From the NCBI GenBank assembly GCA_014925825.1, contig JACGCK010000073.1:1-64000 (forward strand): a DNA stretch of 64,000 nucleotides. Reading direction: 5' to 3'. The notes beneath the pieces were generated by a model that was given only the letters and a program-made list of their open reading frames with translations, was not told the origin of the DNA and searched no databases. This stretch comes from Pholiota molesta. Its lineage: Eukaryota > Basidiomycota > Agaricomycetes > Agaricales > Strophariaceae. Positions 51,410-63,232 of the stretch are shown one piece after another. Every line of letters starts with the position of its first letter. Position 1 is the first letter of the stretch. Both the position numbers and the translations under genes were made by a program.

Positions 51410-53323
51410 GTGGGTTTTGACTCCCGTTCGTCATCATCTTTTTAAAGGATGTAAGTTCACTGCACACCGAGGTCGGCCAGAAATATGATTTGTGCTTTTT
51501 CCGACTTCCACTAGAAATGTCAACTGTCGGGGCCTAAGTTAATTTAATTTTACAGCTATTGTCAAAACGCGAGGCCGCCTGAACTTTTCGCTCAAGTGGC
51601 GGTGTGGGTCGCAACCAATTCCATTTGGATGAAGTTGGGCGGCATGACGCAGGCCGCGTTCTCGCTCAACAGTGGTTTTGCATGAAGCTGCATCACTTGC
51701 TAGATTTCAAACCAATTTATACTTTATTAGTTTTTATCACCTAATCTACAAAGCGACCCTGTTCTACCCCACTTCGCCGTGCTTCTTGACGTCAGAAGAG
51801 TGGACAGCGCCACTTGAACGAAAAGTACGAGGTGGCCTCGCGTTTTGACAATAGCTGTAAATGCAGTGCCAGCACTGCCAGGACGTTCTCAGGAACTCAC
51901 CAGTGTGTAGGTATGCATTTTCCCATAAAGATATTTTAGAAGCAACTGGTCATCGCAGATCATCGTGTCTCCAACAAAATTAAAGGCAAGGAATGTAGAA
52001 GACTATTTTCGAAACGCCTCGAGGGTAGAAAATCTCATGAAAGCCCGACATGCCGGGACACTTCAGTCCGCTGTTCGAAATGTTCAGCTACGTGAAATGC
52101 AGGTGGCTTTCTAAGGTACTTACTCCTATAGTATATACGCATTACAGATCCAAATGAAATCAGATAAGAACAGCTTTAATAATTAAACACCACACAAGCC
52201 CCAGCAGGTGGCGTTAAAATGACATTGATAGGAAAGTGGCGCCGAAAGAAAGGGAGTGCAAAGAAAGAGACATAAATTTCGCCACACTTATCGTGTCTTA
52301 TTACGATCGTACATCGATAGACCTGGACAATGTGCATATAATTGTTGGACCAATCAAATTTAAATATTCATTCTTACGCTTGATACACTCGCCTTTATTC
52401 CGCGTCTCTGAATCTGCAACGACATTCTGCGTTCAATCTATCTTACATAAGGTGCTCATTTATTACGACTCCAAACCTTCCGTAGATGCGAAAGATTCTG
52501 ATTATCTATTTATTCTATACACCGGGGCGCTTGACAAGCGCCTAATCTCCGGCTACGACGGCGGAGGCCGGAGGCGCCCGGCCATACCGAGAAACTGCGC
52601 GTTTTAGCTGTACATGCTATGCAAATTATTGCAACGTTAACTGAGCACCAGTTGAGCACCCGAAAGAATGGCCTCGACGGATTTCCAGAAATCTCCATCG
52701 CTTTGAAACGTCAACGTATTATCTTAAACCGCCTGTGCAAGTTGTTCGCCCCTAATAGCAATAGGCCCGGCCCGCAAGTGCTTACTCGTCACGAGATGAC
52801 ATGGACAGTTCTTGTCACTTGAATGTGAAGTTGCAAACAGCAATAGCACTGACATGCCACATCCTGCTTCCTGACACCAACCATAAACTGTCGGTGGACA
52901 TCCCAGTATCCAGAAATTATCCTTGCTAGCCATATTCATACTATCTCCTTTGATAACTAATTTTAGGCCCATTTTGCGTTGACGGAAGTTCAATATTGGC
53001 GTTTCCTGTGTTTAGGTGTTTATTGGTGGAGTTCGAACACTTATAGGCTTGCGTTACACAAGGATATCTTTCAAGCTTAGTTTGTGTTGGGGATACTACT
53101 CTGGGCCACAGTGTGTATTTGATTCCACATGTGCTGACCCGATGATACTCATCACCTGCTTCAAGCGCTTCTGCAAACATACCGTCCACGTCGACGCTTC
53201 TCCAATCGTTCCTCGTCCAAAACCACTTTCCTTTCGCCCAATCGTCATCCTGGCCCTCGATACACTAGCACTTGACGGACGTATCGCCACTCTTTCGCTT
53301 TCCAACCCGGGTCGACGACATCA
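51410..53323. other. Gene-free interval with a MITE, about 1.9 kb
   Basis: Divergent upstream regions of the membrane-protein gene (-) and the CDF transporter (+), with the MITE at 51553-51856 between them. ORFs of 60-140 codons here have no motif or splice support. Confidence 0.45.
51553..51856. mobile_element. MITE, 304 bp, Tc1/mariner-like, long inverted repeats
   Basis: Inverted ends begin CAGCTATTGTCAAAACGCGA and stay similar for about 50 bp each (…ACTTTTCG, TCAAGTGGCG). They are flanked by TA at 51551-51552 and 51857-51858. Not related to the other two MITEs by terminal sequence. No coding capacity. Confidence 0.8.
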
Positions 53324-55865
53324 ATGTCCGTCCAAACACAGCAGATTCACCGGCGCAAGTCGAGCAGAGAGGACGACAAGAGCACCCTTATCGCCCCACC
53401 CCCAAGCGTCGAGATCCCTGTGCCCGCCGAGCGCGACCTGCCGTCGGTGACGATAGCAGCGCCGCCCGCACGGACCCGCACCCAGTCGACCCCCCAGGCG
53501 CCGTTCGGCCACGGCCGCACCATGCCGTCGACGATCGGGAACCCGCCGTCGGCTGGGCCGTACCGAACGACCTTCGCGCCCTCCCGTCCCCTAAACGGGC
53601 AGGCGCTCGCTTCTCCCCTCCGCTCGTCCTTCGCACCGCATAGCATGGCGCTGAACGGCCACGCCCGCACGCGCTCCACGTCCACGCCCTTCTCCCCCGT
53701 CTCGCCCTCCCCGCTCTCCGCCTCCTTCCCCGCCGTCGTGCACGCGAACGGCATGGCCCCGCCGCCGCCTGCGCTCGCCACGTCGCACTCCGCCTCCGAG
53801 GCCCTCGACGGGCCCACCGCCCCCAAGCACGCCCGCCGCCACTCCCGGATGCACTCCCGCAACCTGTCCGTGTTCTTCCCCCGCCCCGGCTCGCTGCCGC
53901 ACACCGCCATCTCCGAGGACGGCGCGCAGGAGGTCGAGCTCGTCGCGGACGAGGAGGCGCCGCTGGTGCCCTCTGCGGGGTCCAGCGTCAGCATCCCGGG
54001 ACGGCCCCAGCGCGGCGGCGCCGCCCGCGGCCCGCTGACGCCCCTCGGGCAGGGCTTCACCTTTGGCCAGCGCCCGCCGTCGTCGGGCCAGCCGACGCCC
54101 GAGCTGATGACGGGCACCCACTCCGCGAACGCGTCGGCGTCGTCGTCCTCGGCTCCAAGCGCGGGCACCACCACAAGCACTCGCTCTCGCACAACTTCTT
54201 CTCCTTCCTCGAGCCGGCCGCCAGCACGCAGGAGGACCTGCACACGCAGCCCACGCCGACACCGATGTCGCCGTGGGGCCCTATCTCCGCCATCCCGCCC
54301 GACTCTGCGATGGCCACGTCGCAAAGCACCGGCTTCAAGTTGCCCAAGATACCCGCACCGCAGCGTCACGAAGAGCGAGCGGAGATCTCAACAAGCGGGT
54401 TGGCGGCGTCTGTCTCGCAGTTTGTCCTAGGCGGGTATTTATGGGTCGTCGGGCAGCAGGTCGGCTCGTTGTCGGTGACGGGCCTTGGCTACTGGGTCGT
54501 TTTCGATGCGTTTGGGGTGGCGCTGAGTCGGGTTGTTCCTGGGTGGCTGGCGTCTGGCTCGAAAGGCAACGTCAGCGATAAGGAGAGAGAGAGGATCCGG
54601 AGGCCTTATGGGTACGTCCAGGTTGGTCCTCCAGCAGCCATATCTGATCCCTTTGAACTTCTAGCACTGGGCGAATAGAAACGGTGTTCATGTTTGCGCA
54701 GGCGGTGTATCTGATGTTCTCGTCGGTTTACGTATGCAAAGAGACTGTCGAGCACCTTTTGCTGAGTGCCGGTGGAGGAGAGGGCCATCACCACCATCAT
54801 GGGGATGAGGAAGTGGGCTTCGGGTACGTCTCGATCATCCATGGCATTGTGTGGTTTATGCTTACGACGTGTGTCCAGCATTGATTTTCCTATCTTTATC
54901 ACCTTTATTACATTCATTTCGCTCATAGGAACCGCATTCTTCTTTGAAAACAACACGAAAATACTTAATAGTGAGTGCATCTCCATCTCTGATATGTTGA
55001 CTCCTCGCTCATGTTGATCCATGACAGTCACCGGTAACCGGATACCCTCGATACCTACCCTTCTCCGCTCGGTGTGGTCGCCATCTCGCCACACACACGA
55101 ATCGCTCCCTACGAATTCCGTGGCACTCATCCTGTCCAATCCATTCGTCGCCAGTCCCCTCTTTGTCTGTCTATCTATTCTCTTCGTTGCACTATTTATG
55201 AATCCGTACGCTTCTTTCATACATTCCAATCACATCCTGCTACCCTGCTAACCCTCATCTTTTCAATCGTAGTGAGCAACACCGCATGGCCGATCTCGTA
55301 CTCGCAATGACGATCGCCGGCCTCACCTTCAAAGTCGCGTACCGCGCCTGCGTCGTCCTCGGCGCCGTTCTCCTCCAGACCTCCCCGCCCGCGGCCTCGC
55401 GAGCGGGAAAAAGGAGGCGTTCCTGCGCGCCATGCGCGAGGTGCGTGCCATCCTAACCCCCCTCACTTCCTTCTTCCTCCTCCTGGCAACTGACTAACAC
55501 CTCACACACCCTGATTCCTAGGTCGAGCGCCACCCGCACGTCCTGCACCTCCCCGCGCCGCACATCTGGCAGCTCACCCCGAGCTTCGCGTCCTTGCCCC
55601 CCACCCTCCCACGCCACAACCACTCCTCCCACTCCTCCACGCGTCATCGCCCACGGCGGACAAGCCCCCCGCGCCGCCCCCCGCGGAGCAGCTGGTCGTG
55701 ACGCTGGAGCTGCACGTGCGCGAGGACCTCGGCGACGACGCGGTTTTGCAGCTGACGCGGTGGGCGTGGGAGCGCTGCGTCGGCGCGCTCGGGAGCGTAA
55801 GGGACTTTAGGGAGGTCGGGGAGGAGGGCGGGCCGGAGGTTACGGTGGGGGTTGTGCGCGGGTAG
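53324..55865 (+). CDS. Cation diffusion facilitator (zinc transporter, ZRG17/MSC2-like)
   Basis: Probable zinc transporter of the secretory pathway. Exons: 53324-54611, 54665-54823, 54879-54970, 55028-55205, 55273-55440 and 55522-55865, about 740 residues. The N-terminal 290 residues are Ser/Pro-rich and cytosolic. Then come a His-rich patch (RGHHHKHSLSHNFFSFLEP) and membrane segments (SVSQFVLGGYLWVVGQQVGS, LGYWVVFDAFGVAL, FMFAQAVYLMFSSVYVC). A second His loop follows (GEGHHHHHGDE), then IDFPIFITFITFISLIGTAF, FVASPLFVCLSILFVALFM, and a C-terminal cytosolic alpha/beta domain. Three frame breaks lie at about 54150, 55390 (CCC run before GCGG) and between 55580 and 55660. Summed exon length remains a multiple of three, consistent with three single-base losses. 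Strong GC bias. Confidence 0.82.
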
Positions 55866-56567
55866 GGTTTGGTTTGGGTGGGTGGGGGGTGGGGGGTTTG
55901 GGATGTGGTGGGCGTTGATGTTGAGTTCCGTTGCTTTTGTGTCTGCTTGCTGCGTGGTATCTGATAGGAAGTGGCGATAATGGGATGTTTTGATGTTGAT
56001 ACCATACCCTTTTTCATGGAAGGGATCCCTGCTGTTTAGCGTACCGTTCGTGCAGAATGTCCAGCAGCCTGGCGCTTTGCGTTCGTCTTGAGCTAGGCCC
56101 TCTCGCCCACCTGCATCCCAAGTTCCCTGAGCGGCCCTCATCCCAATGGCCCCCATTACCCCGCCGTTCCGATGTACACATTCAACAACGGCGCTCGTCG
56201 CCCACTTGCGTTGTTTATAGGCAGGGCGCTGAGCACTGGTCACACTGAGTCGTCCGTACAACTCCCGTGTTCCCTTAGACTGCGAGCCAGATAAGCTCCC
56301 ATGGATTACGAGTCAGCGTGTATCGTCCTGATAAGATGTAGACAGATGTCAGGTTTAATTTTGGAAACAACACTCAAGTATCCCAATATCCATTTGGCAC
56401 CTGGGCCTGAATGCTGCCAACACTGAGTACTGTCAATGAATGGCGGTGCAAAATCAGATCAGTCATAAGGCAGGCGACCGGGGACAGACGAAAACGAACT
56501 CTCTTGCTCACTCCCACCGGACCCGTCTTCTGACCCCGGAGGCCTGAACCACGAACACAGTTGCAGA
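55866..56567. other. Intergenic interval, G-rich at its start
   Basis: The first 40 bases (55865-55902) have at least four runs of three or more G and could form a G-quadruplex just after the transporter stop. From about 56345 onward the sequence is duplicated upstream of the partial HET copy (from about 59815). Confidence 0.5.
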
Positions 56568-58722
56568 ATGCAGCCATCTGGTATGTTGTCCTATTTTAAT
56601 ATCGCTCAATGGTCAGGCTGTAACACAAAAATGTATTGGTAGATGCCGCCAAAGACCATGCTCACACGTTGCTCCGGACGCTATGCAGCTGCTTGCTACC
56701 CCTCATCCAAGGAAACAGTGGGCAGACAATCTGTATGTTGTCTAATTATTTCTACTTCAATCGGAGTATTAATTTAAGAAAATTGAACGTACCTCGTTCT
56801 CAGTAGACGCGAAAGAAATACATTTCGGAATCGAAGCGGATGAGTTTGCGGCCGAGCTAGAGAAATACATCTCTAGCACAATTTCACGTTGTCAAAAACG
56901 GACCCAGAATATCACGATCGAAACCACATTGGGGGAAGACTGGCTGGATAATTGTGAAGGTCTCCGTCTAAGGATATGAGTGCAGATTGAATATTAAATG
57001 ATGCCACTTGTAGGAACGGACTGGCTATGGGAGATAGCTGCTCCAGACGATGGAATGATAGTCAGCGCCGTTTCAAGTAGGGGCACGATCGAACAGGCAG
57101 TACTTCAGCCAATGCCTCTGAGCTCGGATGATAAAAGTGACTATGATGTCCCGTTATCAATATCTAATAATTACTCAAAAATTCCTTCAGATCTGCAAAT
57201 TCACCTGCAAAAATTACGAAGATATATCACCCAAACCCTGCCAATTCGTCTCTTGCACTTTGAACCACACAACGGGAAACTCAAAATTTCCCTCGTCGAA
57301 AAGGCTGAGGTCTACAACTATTTCGCCCCGAAACTCCAAGCTGATTACTACAGGCATGGGAAGTGGTTGCCATATGGCTGGAACGAGGGATGTGTTCGAT
57401 ATGCTATCTTATCTCATACGTGGAATCCGACACCAGGAGAATTGACCTACGGCGATTGGCAGAACGGTTCACTCGACGACACTCACCCGAAATGTCAGAA
57501 ACTTGTCAATTTTTGCAAAGCGGCATGGAAAGACCACAAACTCACACTGGGTTGGATCGACACGGTCTGCATCAACAAGGAGAGCAGTGCCGAGCTCGAC
57601 GAGTCTATCCGATCTATGTATGCATGGTACTCTTCTGCCCGCGTCTGTATCACCTATCTTGCGGCAACAAACACGGTCTTCAACATGCATGCCGACCCTT
57701 GGTTCACTCGTGGATGGACTTTGCAGGAGCTAGTCGCGCCGGAAGTCGTCAAATTTTATAACATGGACTGGAATAAGCTTTCTGACGCAGCCAACGATAA
57801 GAATAACTTCATAATCCAGAAAGAAATTGAACTGGCGACGACAATCACGCGCACTGAGCTGAACTCTTTCTTATGGCGGCGCGGCCGTGTATCCATCTCG
57901 CGCAGCATGCAACTGGCAGCCAAACGCCAAGTGACCCGGGAGGAAGATCTTGCCTACTGCCTCATGGGCATTTTCCGCGTCAGCATCTCGACTGCATACG
58001 GCGAGGGCGGCGACCGCGCGTTCTTCCGCCTGGTAGAGGAGATATTCCGCTCCACCAAAGACGTCTCCGACATCTTCAACTGGGCTGGGGACCACAAGCA
58101 TTCCGCCCAGCAGCCTACTTCGCTCTTCCCTTCCCATCCATCCGACTACCTCAACCGCCAGGAGTTCCATCCGTGGCGTCCGATAGAGCCATTCACGTTT
58201 ACGCACTTGGGATTGCGCACGCCCGTCCTCCTGATGTGTGCGGTGCCGATCCAGGGATCAGTTTTGCAGACCGTTCACCTGCCGATTGGGGACTATCGCG
58301 CTACTGTTTCCGTTTCTCCGTTCCCAGATCGCGACGGTTTCGCGGTAGCCAAGAGCTACCATTTACTAGACAAGAGATTCAACGGGCCTGAGGGTTTGCA
58401 AAAAGATGCCTTCCGCAGAATGCTGCAGAGCAAAACATGGACGCTGACCTTTGGGATATTGAACGTGGAAGAACAAGGAACGCGCATTCATGTCCCGAAA
58501 TCGTGTCTCGCGATATTGCTTCAATCGACAGTGGAATTAATATTTGAGGGGCAGGCACAGTCTTTCTCTCCAGGCTACAGCAGGGTATACACCAAGATCC
58601 CAATCGTTTTCGACCTCCAGAAGACCAGAAGCAACTCCGGCAATAAAGATACGCATTATTACGAGCTCGAAAGAAGCGAGCTAGTCAAGCATGGGATGAA
58701 ATTGGAGACTTTGTATTTGTAG
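56568..58722 (+). CDS. HET domain protein (heterokaryon incompatibility type)
   Basis: Putative allorecognition or cell-death protein. Exons 56568-56580, 56643-56732, 56807-56959 and 57014-58722 join in frame to 654 residues. The first three exons (about 85 residues) encode an alpha-helical N-terminal region (KDHAHTLLRTLCSCLLPLIQ, EADEFAAELEKYISSTIS). The HET domain (PF06985 type) spans about residues 205-340: VRYAILSHTW, LTYGDWQNG, LGWIDTVCINKESSAELDES, SMYAWYSSARVCITYL, WFTRGWTLQELVAPEVVKFY, and a later CLMGIFRVSISTAYGEGGDR. The remaining 300 residues are the extended C-terminal region typical of agaric HET proteins. No frame break. Partner and activity are not known; many such genes are expanded and lineage-specific. 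Confidence 0.9.
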
Positions 58723-60008
58723 ATGGAAAAGCGACGCCGAGATTCTGGATCTCTGACTATGTGTGCAATGTACTTTACTATTTGGAGCTCTTCGTGGCGT
58801 CATAACGCGGGTGAGGATTAGACATTGCCGATACAAAAGGAAGTGTGCCCTCGACGGTCCTGCATTGCATTTATCGAAGGAGAGGTCGATTAGTGCCGCC
58901 AGACTAGTGACTGAGTACTGAGCACTCAAACCCAGGCCCTAGGGGTTTTAAAATTTTCGGCGACTGTGAATGGCGGAAAGGAATGAAGATGAAATTCCAG
59001 CGGAGACTCGTCCTTCTGAGCTCATGCGATGGTGGTAAGTATGAGGAAGAAGAGGGAATATGTCGAAAAGGACTGAAGCTATCATCAACGTCGCGACTCG
59101 CGACTCGCGATTTTTTCGTCGCGTCACTGTAACACCTGGAAGATTCCGGGCCATGACACACGCACTGCGCTTTCCTCACTCACCGCGCCATCCAATGATC
59201 CATAACTCCAGCACCCACATTCCGGCCTCCTGTTGTTTTCTATAGCACCACTGCCCTAGATTTTATTTTGCTCTACGGACTTGAATCTCGAGCCGATCCC
59301 CGCCCCCAATTTGCATAATGGCCCCCATTGCTGCCCCCATTGGCGCACCAGTGACAACGGCCCGATCTCACAATTTTTCATGGTTATTCTGTCAATTGCA
59401 AAGTCTTCCGTTACTTATCGTCGTTGGCATCTCTCAGGCGTCAGGCCTAGTCAGGAGCCTTCACTGCCGAGTCCCGCTTGTACCGCTTACAGCCAGGGCG
59501 CAGAGCACTGGTCACAAATTCTTCCGACTCCGAGTGAAGGCAGGTGTACTGCAACGATCTCACTCTATACGGCCTGACGAAATCCGGAAATTTGCCCAGG
59601 TTCCGCCTTACATCCTCTGCGATTCCAGTTGATGAGGAACTGCCGACAGGTCGGGAGTTCATTTGTTTGTTCGAGGCCACTTTGCATTTCGCGAAAGTGA
59701 TTCTGCGGTGGGCGTTTTTATTTGCCACTCCAGACGTTCTCTGCGATCCGGTTGAACGTTCGTAGATTCCCATAGTTTCCAAATAAACCTAAGTATGCAT
59801 AAAGGCTAAATATGATGTCAGGTTAATTATGGAAATAGCACATGCCCAAATTAATTTAGATTCTTGGTCGTGCCAGCACTAAACAAGCATGGCGGTGCGA
59901 AGTCGGATAAGGCAGGGGACCGAAGAGAGTCGACAGCGGTCTCTCTTGATCACTCCCATCGAACCCGTTTCTGAGCTTGGACGCTTGAACCTCGAACACA
60001 GTCACACA
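58723..60008. other. Intergenic interval between HET gene and its partial copy
   Basis: About 1.3 kb. The last 200 bp duplicate the HET promoter (GATGTCAGGTT, ATGGCGGTGC words shared). A shorter shared stretch, CAGGGCGC-GAGCACTGGTCACA, occurs at 56221-56244 and 59494-59516. No gene. Confidence 0.45.
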
Positions 60009-60486
60009 ATGCCGTCGTCTGGTATGTTTCTGCATCGATATCGCTTTACGACCATGCTGTGACACAGCGATTCATTTGTAGAAGTCAAAGACCAAGCTCA
60101 CAAGTTGCTCCGGACGCTTTGCAACTGCTTGCTACCCGTCATCCAAGGAACGAGTGGGAAGACAATCGGTATGTGGTCCTTTGAGTTTCTGGTTCGATCG
60201 GGGTGATTGAAGAAACCCGTATCTCCTTTTCGTAGACGCGAAGGAAATTGATTTCGGGATCGAAGCGGATGAGTTTGCTAGCGAGCTGGAGAAATTCATC
60301 TCTGGCATGATTTTTCGCTCTCAACCACGCAGACAGGATATCGCGATCGAAGCATCATTAAAAAAGAAGAAATTGGAGGAAGGCCGGGTGGACTATGGCG
60401 TTCAAAGTGTACAAAAATTAAAACGCAATCTTTTTTCGTTAGCGCAATCTATTTTTCTTACTTTCTTGACTTTCCGCACTATTTAG
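60009..60486 (+). CDS. N-terminal domain-only paralogue of the HET protein
   Basis: Exons 60009-60021, 60082-60168 and 60236-60486 join in frame to 116 residues. The first three exons of the HET gene 3.44 kb away are matched in order, with the same intron positions and phases. Residues 1-80 align (LLRTLCNCLLPVIQGTSGKT, AKEIDFGIEADEFASELEKF). Where the HET gene continues into the HET domain, this copy switches to a basic tail (SLKKKKLEEGRVDYGV...) and a hydrophobic end, stopping at 60486. There is no HET domain. Splice sites and frame are preserved, so a truncated product is possible, but a duplicated fragment without function is equally possible. The repeat array starts 45 bp after the stop. 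Confidence 0.6.
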
Positions 60487-61164
60487 ACCAAATTTCGAAA
60501 TGAAAAAAATTATAGCGGAAAATGCAGGTAGCGCGCAACTTTGAAATCATTGCGCGCAACTTTGATTTCAGCGCGCAACTTTTTTTGGCGCGCAACTTTT
60601 CAGCGCGCAACATTTTTTCCCCCAGCGCGCAGTTTTTTTCAGCGCGCAATTTTGGAAGCACAAATGGTCATAGGTTGGCATCTCAGTCGTACATACTCTC
60701 TGTCTCTGTTGACTCTGTCATTGAAGCTTGAAGCTTGAAGACCTTATCGGTTATCAACAATCTTGTCACATTGATGTGACAGCTTTTATCAATGACAGCA
60801 CGGCAAGCCTCGGGCAAGCCGATGCCTGTCTCCGCCTCTCTTCATGTTCGTCCTCCTTGCTGCCTCTTCCCCTCAGATGTACAGATTAAAATGGTTATAT
60901 TATATGTAACGAATGTGAGTAAATGCTATTGACAGAGAGAGTGATGCTAAAGGAGTGGCTGTACCTAGAATAAGAGAAGAAATCTAAAAAGAGTGTTGAT
61001 GTTGAATGAACGTTGACTATGGACAAAAGACGGACACGGAAATGATTAAAGGGACCGGTAAAGTATAGAAGGAGGTCGGGATCATTGGGTATGTTCTATA
61101 TAACAAGCCTTTCAAATGCTGGAGAATACTTATATTGACTTATTGATCATAGGTTGACTCGGCT
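60487..61164. other. Interval with repeat array, no gene
   Basis: Contains the GCGCGCAA array (60531-60655), then 500 bp of AT-rich DNA downstream of the Cys-rich protein gene. No inverted repeat that would mark the left end of the putative right-hand mobile element was found. Confidence 0.45.
60531..60655. repeat. Degenerate array of GCGCGCAA units
   Basis: Seven copies of GCGCGCA(A/G) beginning at 60531, 60552, 60571, 60588, 60603, 60625 and 60642, each followed by a T-rich stretch of 7-14 bases (mostly CTTT...). Spacing varies between 15 and 22 bp, so this is not a simple microsatellite. Confidence 0.85.
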
Positions 61165-63045
61165 TTACTCCCATGGGTTGAGTCGTGTTGGCCGTCTTGC
61201 AAAGCCCCGAGGTGGGCTCACCAGAAGTGGTGCTCGGGTAAGCTGTTCATTCGATGATTGGCCATCTGGCTGCATGAAATGATCTGCAGCTTCCTCGGAA
61301 ACGGAAACCGTAGTCTCGATGTTCGATGGCGATGTGTTAGATGGTCCAGCAATCGGCTGGTCATAATCAAGGGTCTCTGTGTTCTCCATCCAGTATGAGA
61401 GCTCAGAGTTTGATGTTTCAATCCATCTCTCATGAAGCTCTGCCTCACTAGGAAGCTCTGAATCCAACTTTTCCAATGCTGCTGCATTTCGATAAGTGAG
61501 TTTCATAGCCCACACATCCACCTTGTATTTTACTTACTTCGATTAAACTTATGCATCCGGAATTTAGGGATTCGGGGCCTTAAGCGCTTAAGAACTCGGC
61601 CCTCGTCTTCCTCGAGCTCTTCAATTTCGGAAGGCGAAGGGCGCTTACGATGTTCGTGACCTTGGAATTCGGATGGCAGGTAAGGTAAGTTCCTGAAAAT
61701 ACCATGAATGAAAGGACTTAGTTACCCGATGCTATAGCTGGAAGTTCGTCGCTACTGGGAGTGGCAGTATGCAGTAGTCTTGCACTCCTCCTACGTATTG
61801 GTTTAGCATGCACGGATTCTGGCGGCACTGTGTCGGATTCATCAGATGAAAGTTCGATTATTGCTTTCGACTTCGCTTTCCCTTTCCTTGACTTCTTTTG
61901 AGGTTTTTCGTCCACCTCACTGTCTAATTATATGAATCTAATGTTAGTAATCATCCCTCTCTAGGACTGAATCATTGCACGATACCTTCGCCTGGTTGAA
62001 GCTCGATTGTCTCTCCACTTGCGAAGCTCATAGGATCAGCGATCGCCTCATCCCAATTTTCGAACACCTCGCACGGGATCGGGTGATGTGGTGCTAGGTG
62101 TCAGAGATATGAGTTTATGTGCTATCGTCATCAATATAATATGTTGACATACTAATATGTATCGTATAGTCTCGCCATGCCCGTCCAGGAAGTCCCTGGG
62201 CATCATGCAAATCCTCACCAGTCATTTGAGGCCGATTCAAGACAAAGAGTCTCTGACGTGATTTCTGCAAGAGCACCCAGTGCAATGCTCCATCATCTGG
62301 TATTCCCCATCTTGCATCGAGCCATTCGAATGCCTTCGGGAAGAGCGATCGGATCCAGGTGTCGATTTCCTTGATATTCCACTCTTTGTTATATTCCAGA
62401 TTATGGTCTTTGTGCGAGACCATCATTTCTGAAGTACGACATCTCTCCACATCTGCAGGTGTTGGAGTTCTTTCAACTATAAGTGTACCATCACTCTATG
62501 TAGCTTGTGAGTGGTGTTTGAATATCGTAATTTTAAACCAGCGACTTACATCCAGACCCTCAGGAATGAAGATCACCTTTCCAATCTTCGCCATCTTCTT
62601 TTCCTTCGAAGCTGCAAGTGTCGCTTTTCCCTTAGAGGTACTCTGGGCCTATTTGATCAACGTTAGCACAATTCACATGTATAACCAGCTGACTGACAGT
62701 GTTCTTCCGAAATCCCATACTCGTCTCCTGCCTCGCCATACCTTCACTTACATTTACATTCTCTTTAGAACCCTTGCCTTGAGTATTCGGAAAGTAGCCC
62801 TGGTATTTTGCGACAATATCCTGAACAGTCAATGCCTTGTTGCTTGGTGTAGGGCTATCCTTAGATGAAGATGTAAGACTGTTGGAGAACGATGGCATGA
62901 TTTTATCCAAGGAGTGTGATTTGACCTCGTCATTGTGGAGTTCAGCAGTATGATGACAGGTGCATTTGTCGTCTTTTTCGCGTTTCTTAAAGCGCTTGCA
63001 TTTGCAATGTTTGTTGCTTCGCATACCGCGGCAGAGACGGGACAT
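61165..63045 (-). CDS. Cys/His-rich protein, probable partner of the integrase gene
   Basis: Seven exons (62698-63045, 62550-62648, 62153-62495, 61986-62093, 61726-61923, 61538-61692, 61165-61481), about 522 residues. The N-terminus has spaced ligands C5, C14-x-C16, C28-x-C30, H31-H32 and H37, a small zinc-binding arrangement. The middle part is a globular region (DTWIRSLFPKAFEWLDARWG, HWVLLQKSRQRLFVLNRPQM, VFENWDEAIADPMSFA). The C-terminal half is basic/acidic low complexity with nuclear-signal-like KKSRKGKAKSK and KRLRPRIPKF. One single-base break is needed at the 61692-61726 junction. From general knowledge, proteins of this layout recur beside integrase-core genes in agaric genomes; the functional link is inference. 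Confidence 0.6.
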
Positions 63046-63232
63046 TATGGAATGAGTAGGAGTAGGAATGAGTTAATGAGCCAATGTTGGAAGACGTGGC
63101 AAGTGAGTGTAACAGCCTTTGTTTTGAAGTAAATATGTCACGTATATTGATATCGTCCCGGAATGTCTAATTAGGAAGGAACGTACATATATGAAAGATA
63201 ACTCTAATATTATTAAAATTCGTGATCCACTA

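Noticed and set aside
53347..54369. A 340-codon open frame on the minus strand
   Set aside because: It lies antisense to the Ser/Pro-rich, very GC-rich first exon of the CDF transporter. GC-rich codons leave few stops on the opposite strand, and its peptide is low-complexity Arg/Gly without motif.
60479..60731. ORFs on both strands reading repeats such as KLRA or SARNF
   Set aside because: They are translations of the GCGCGCAA array and have no start or splice context of their own.
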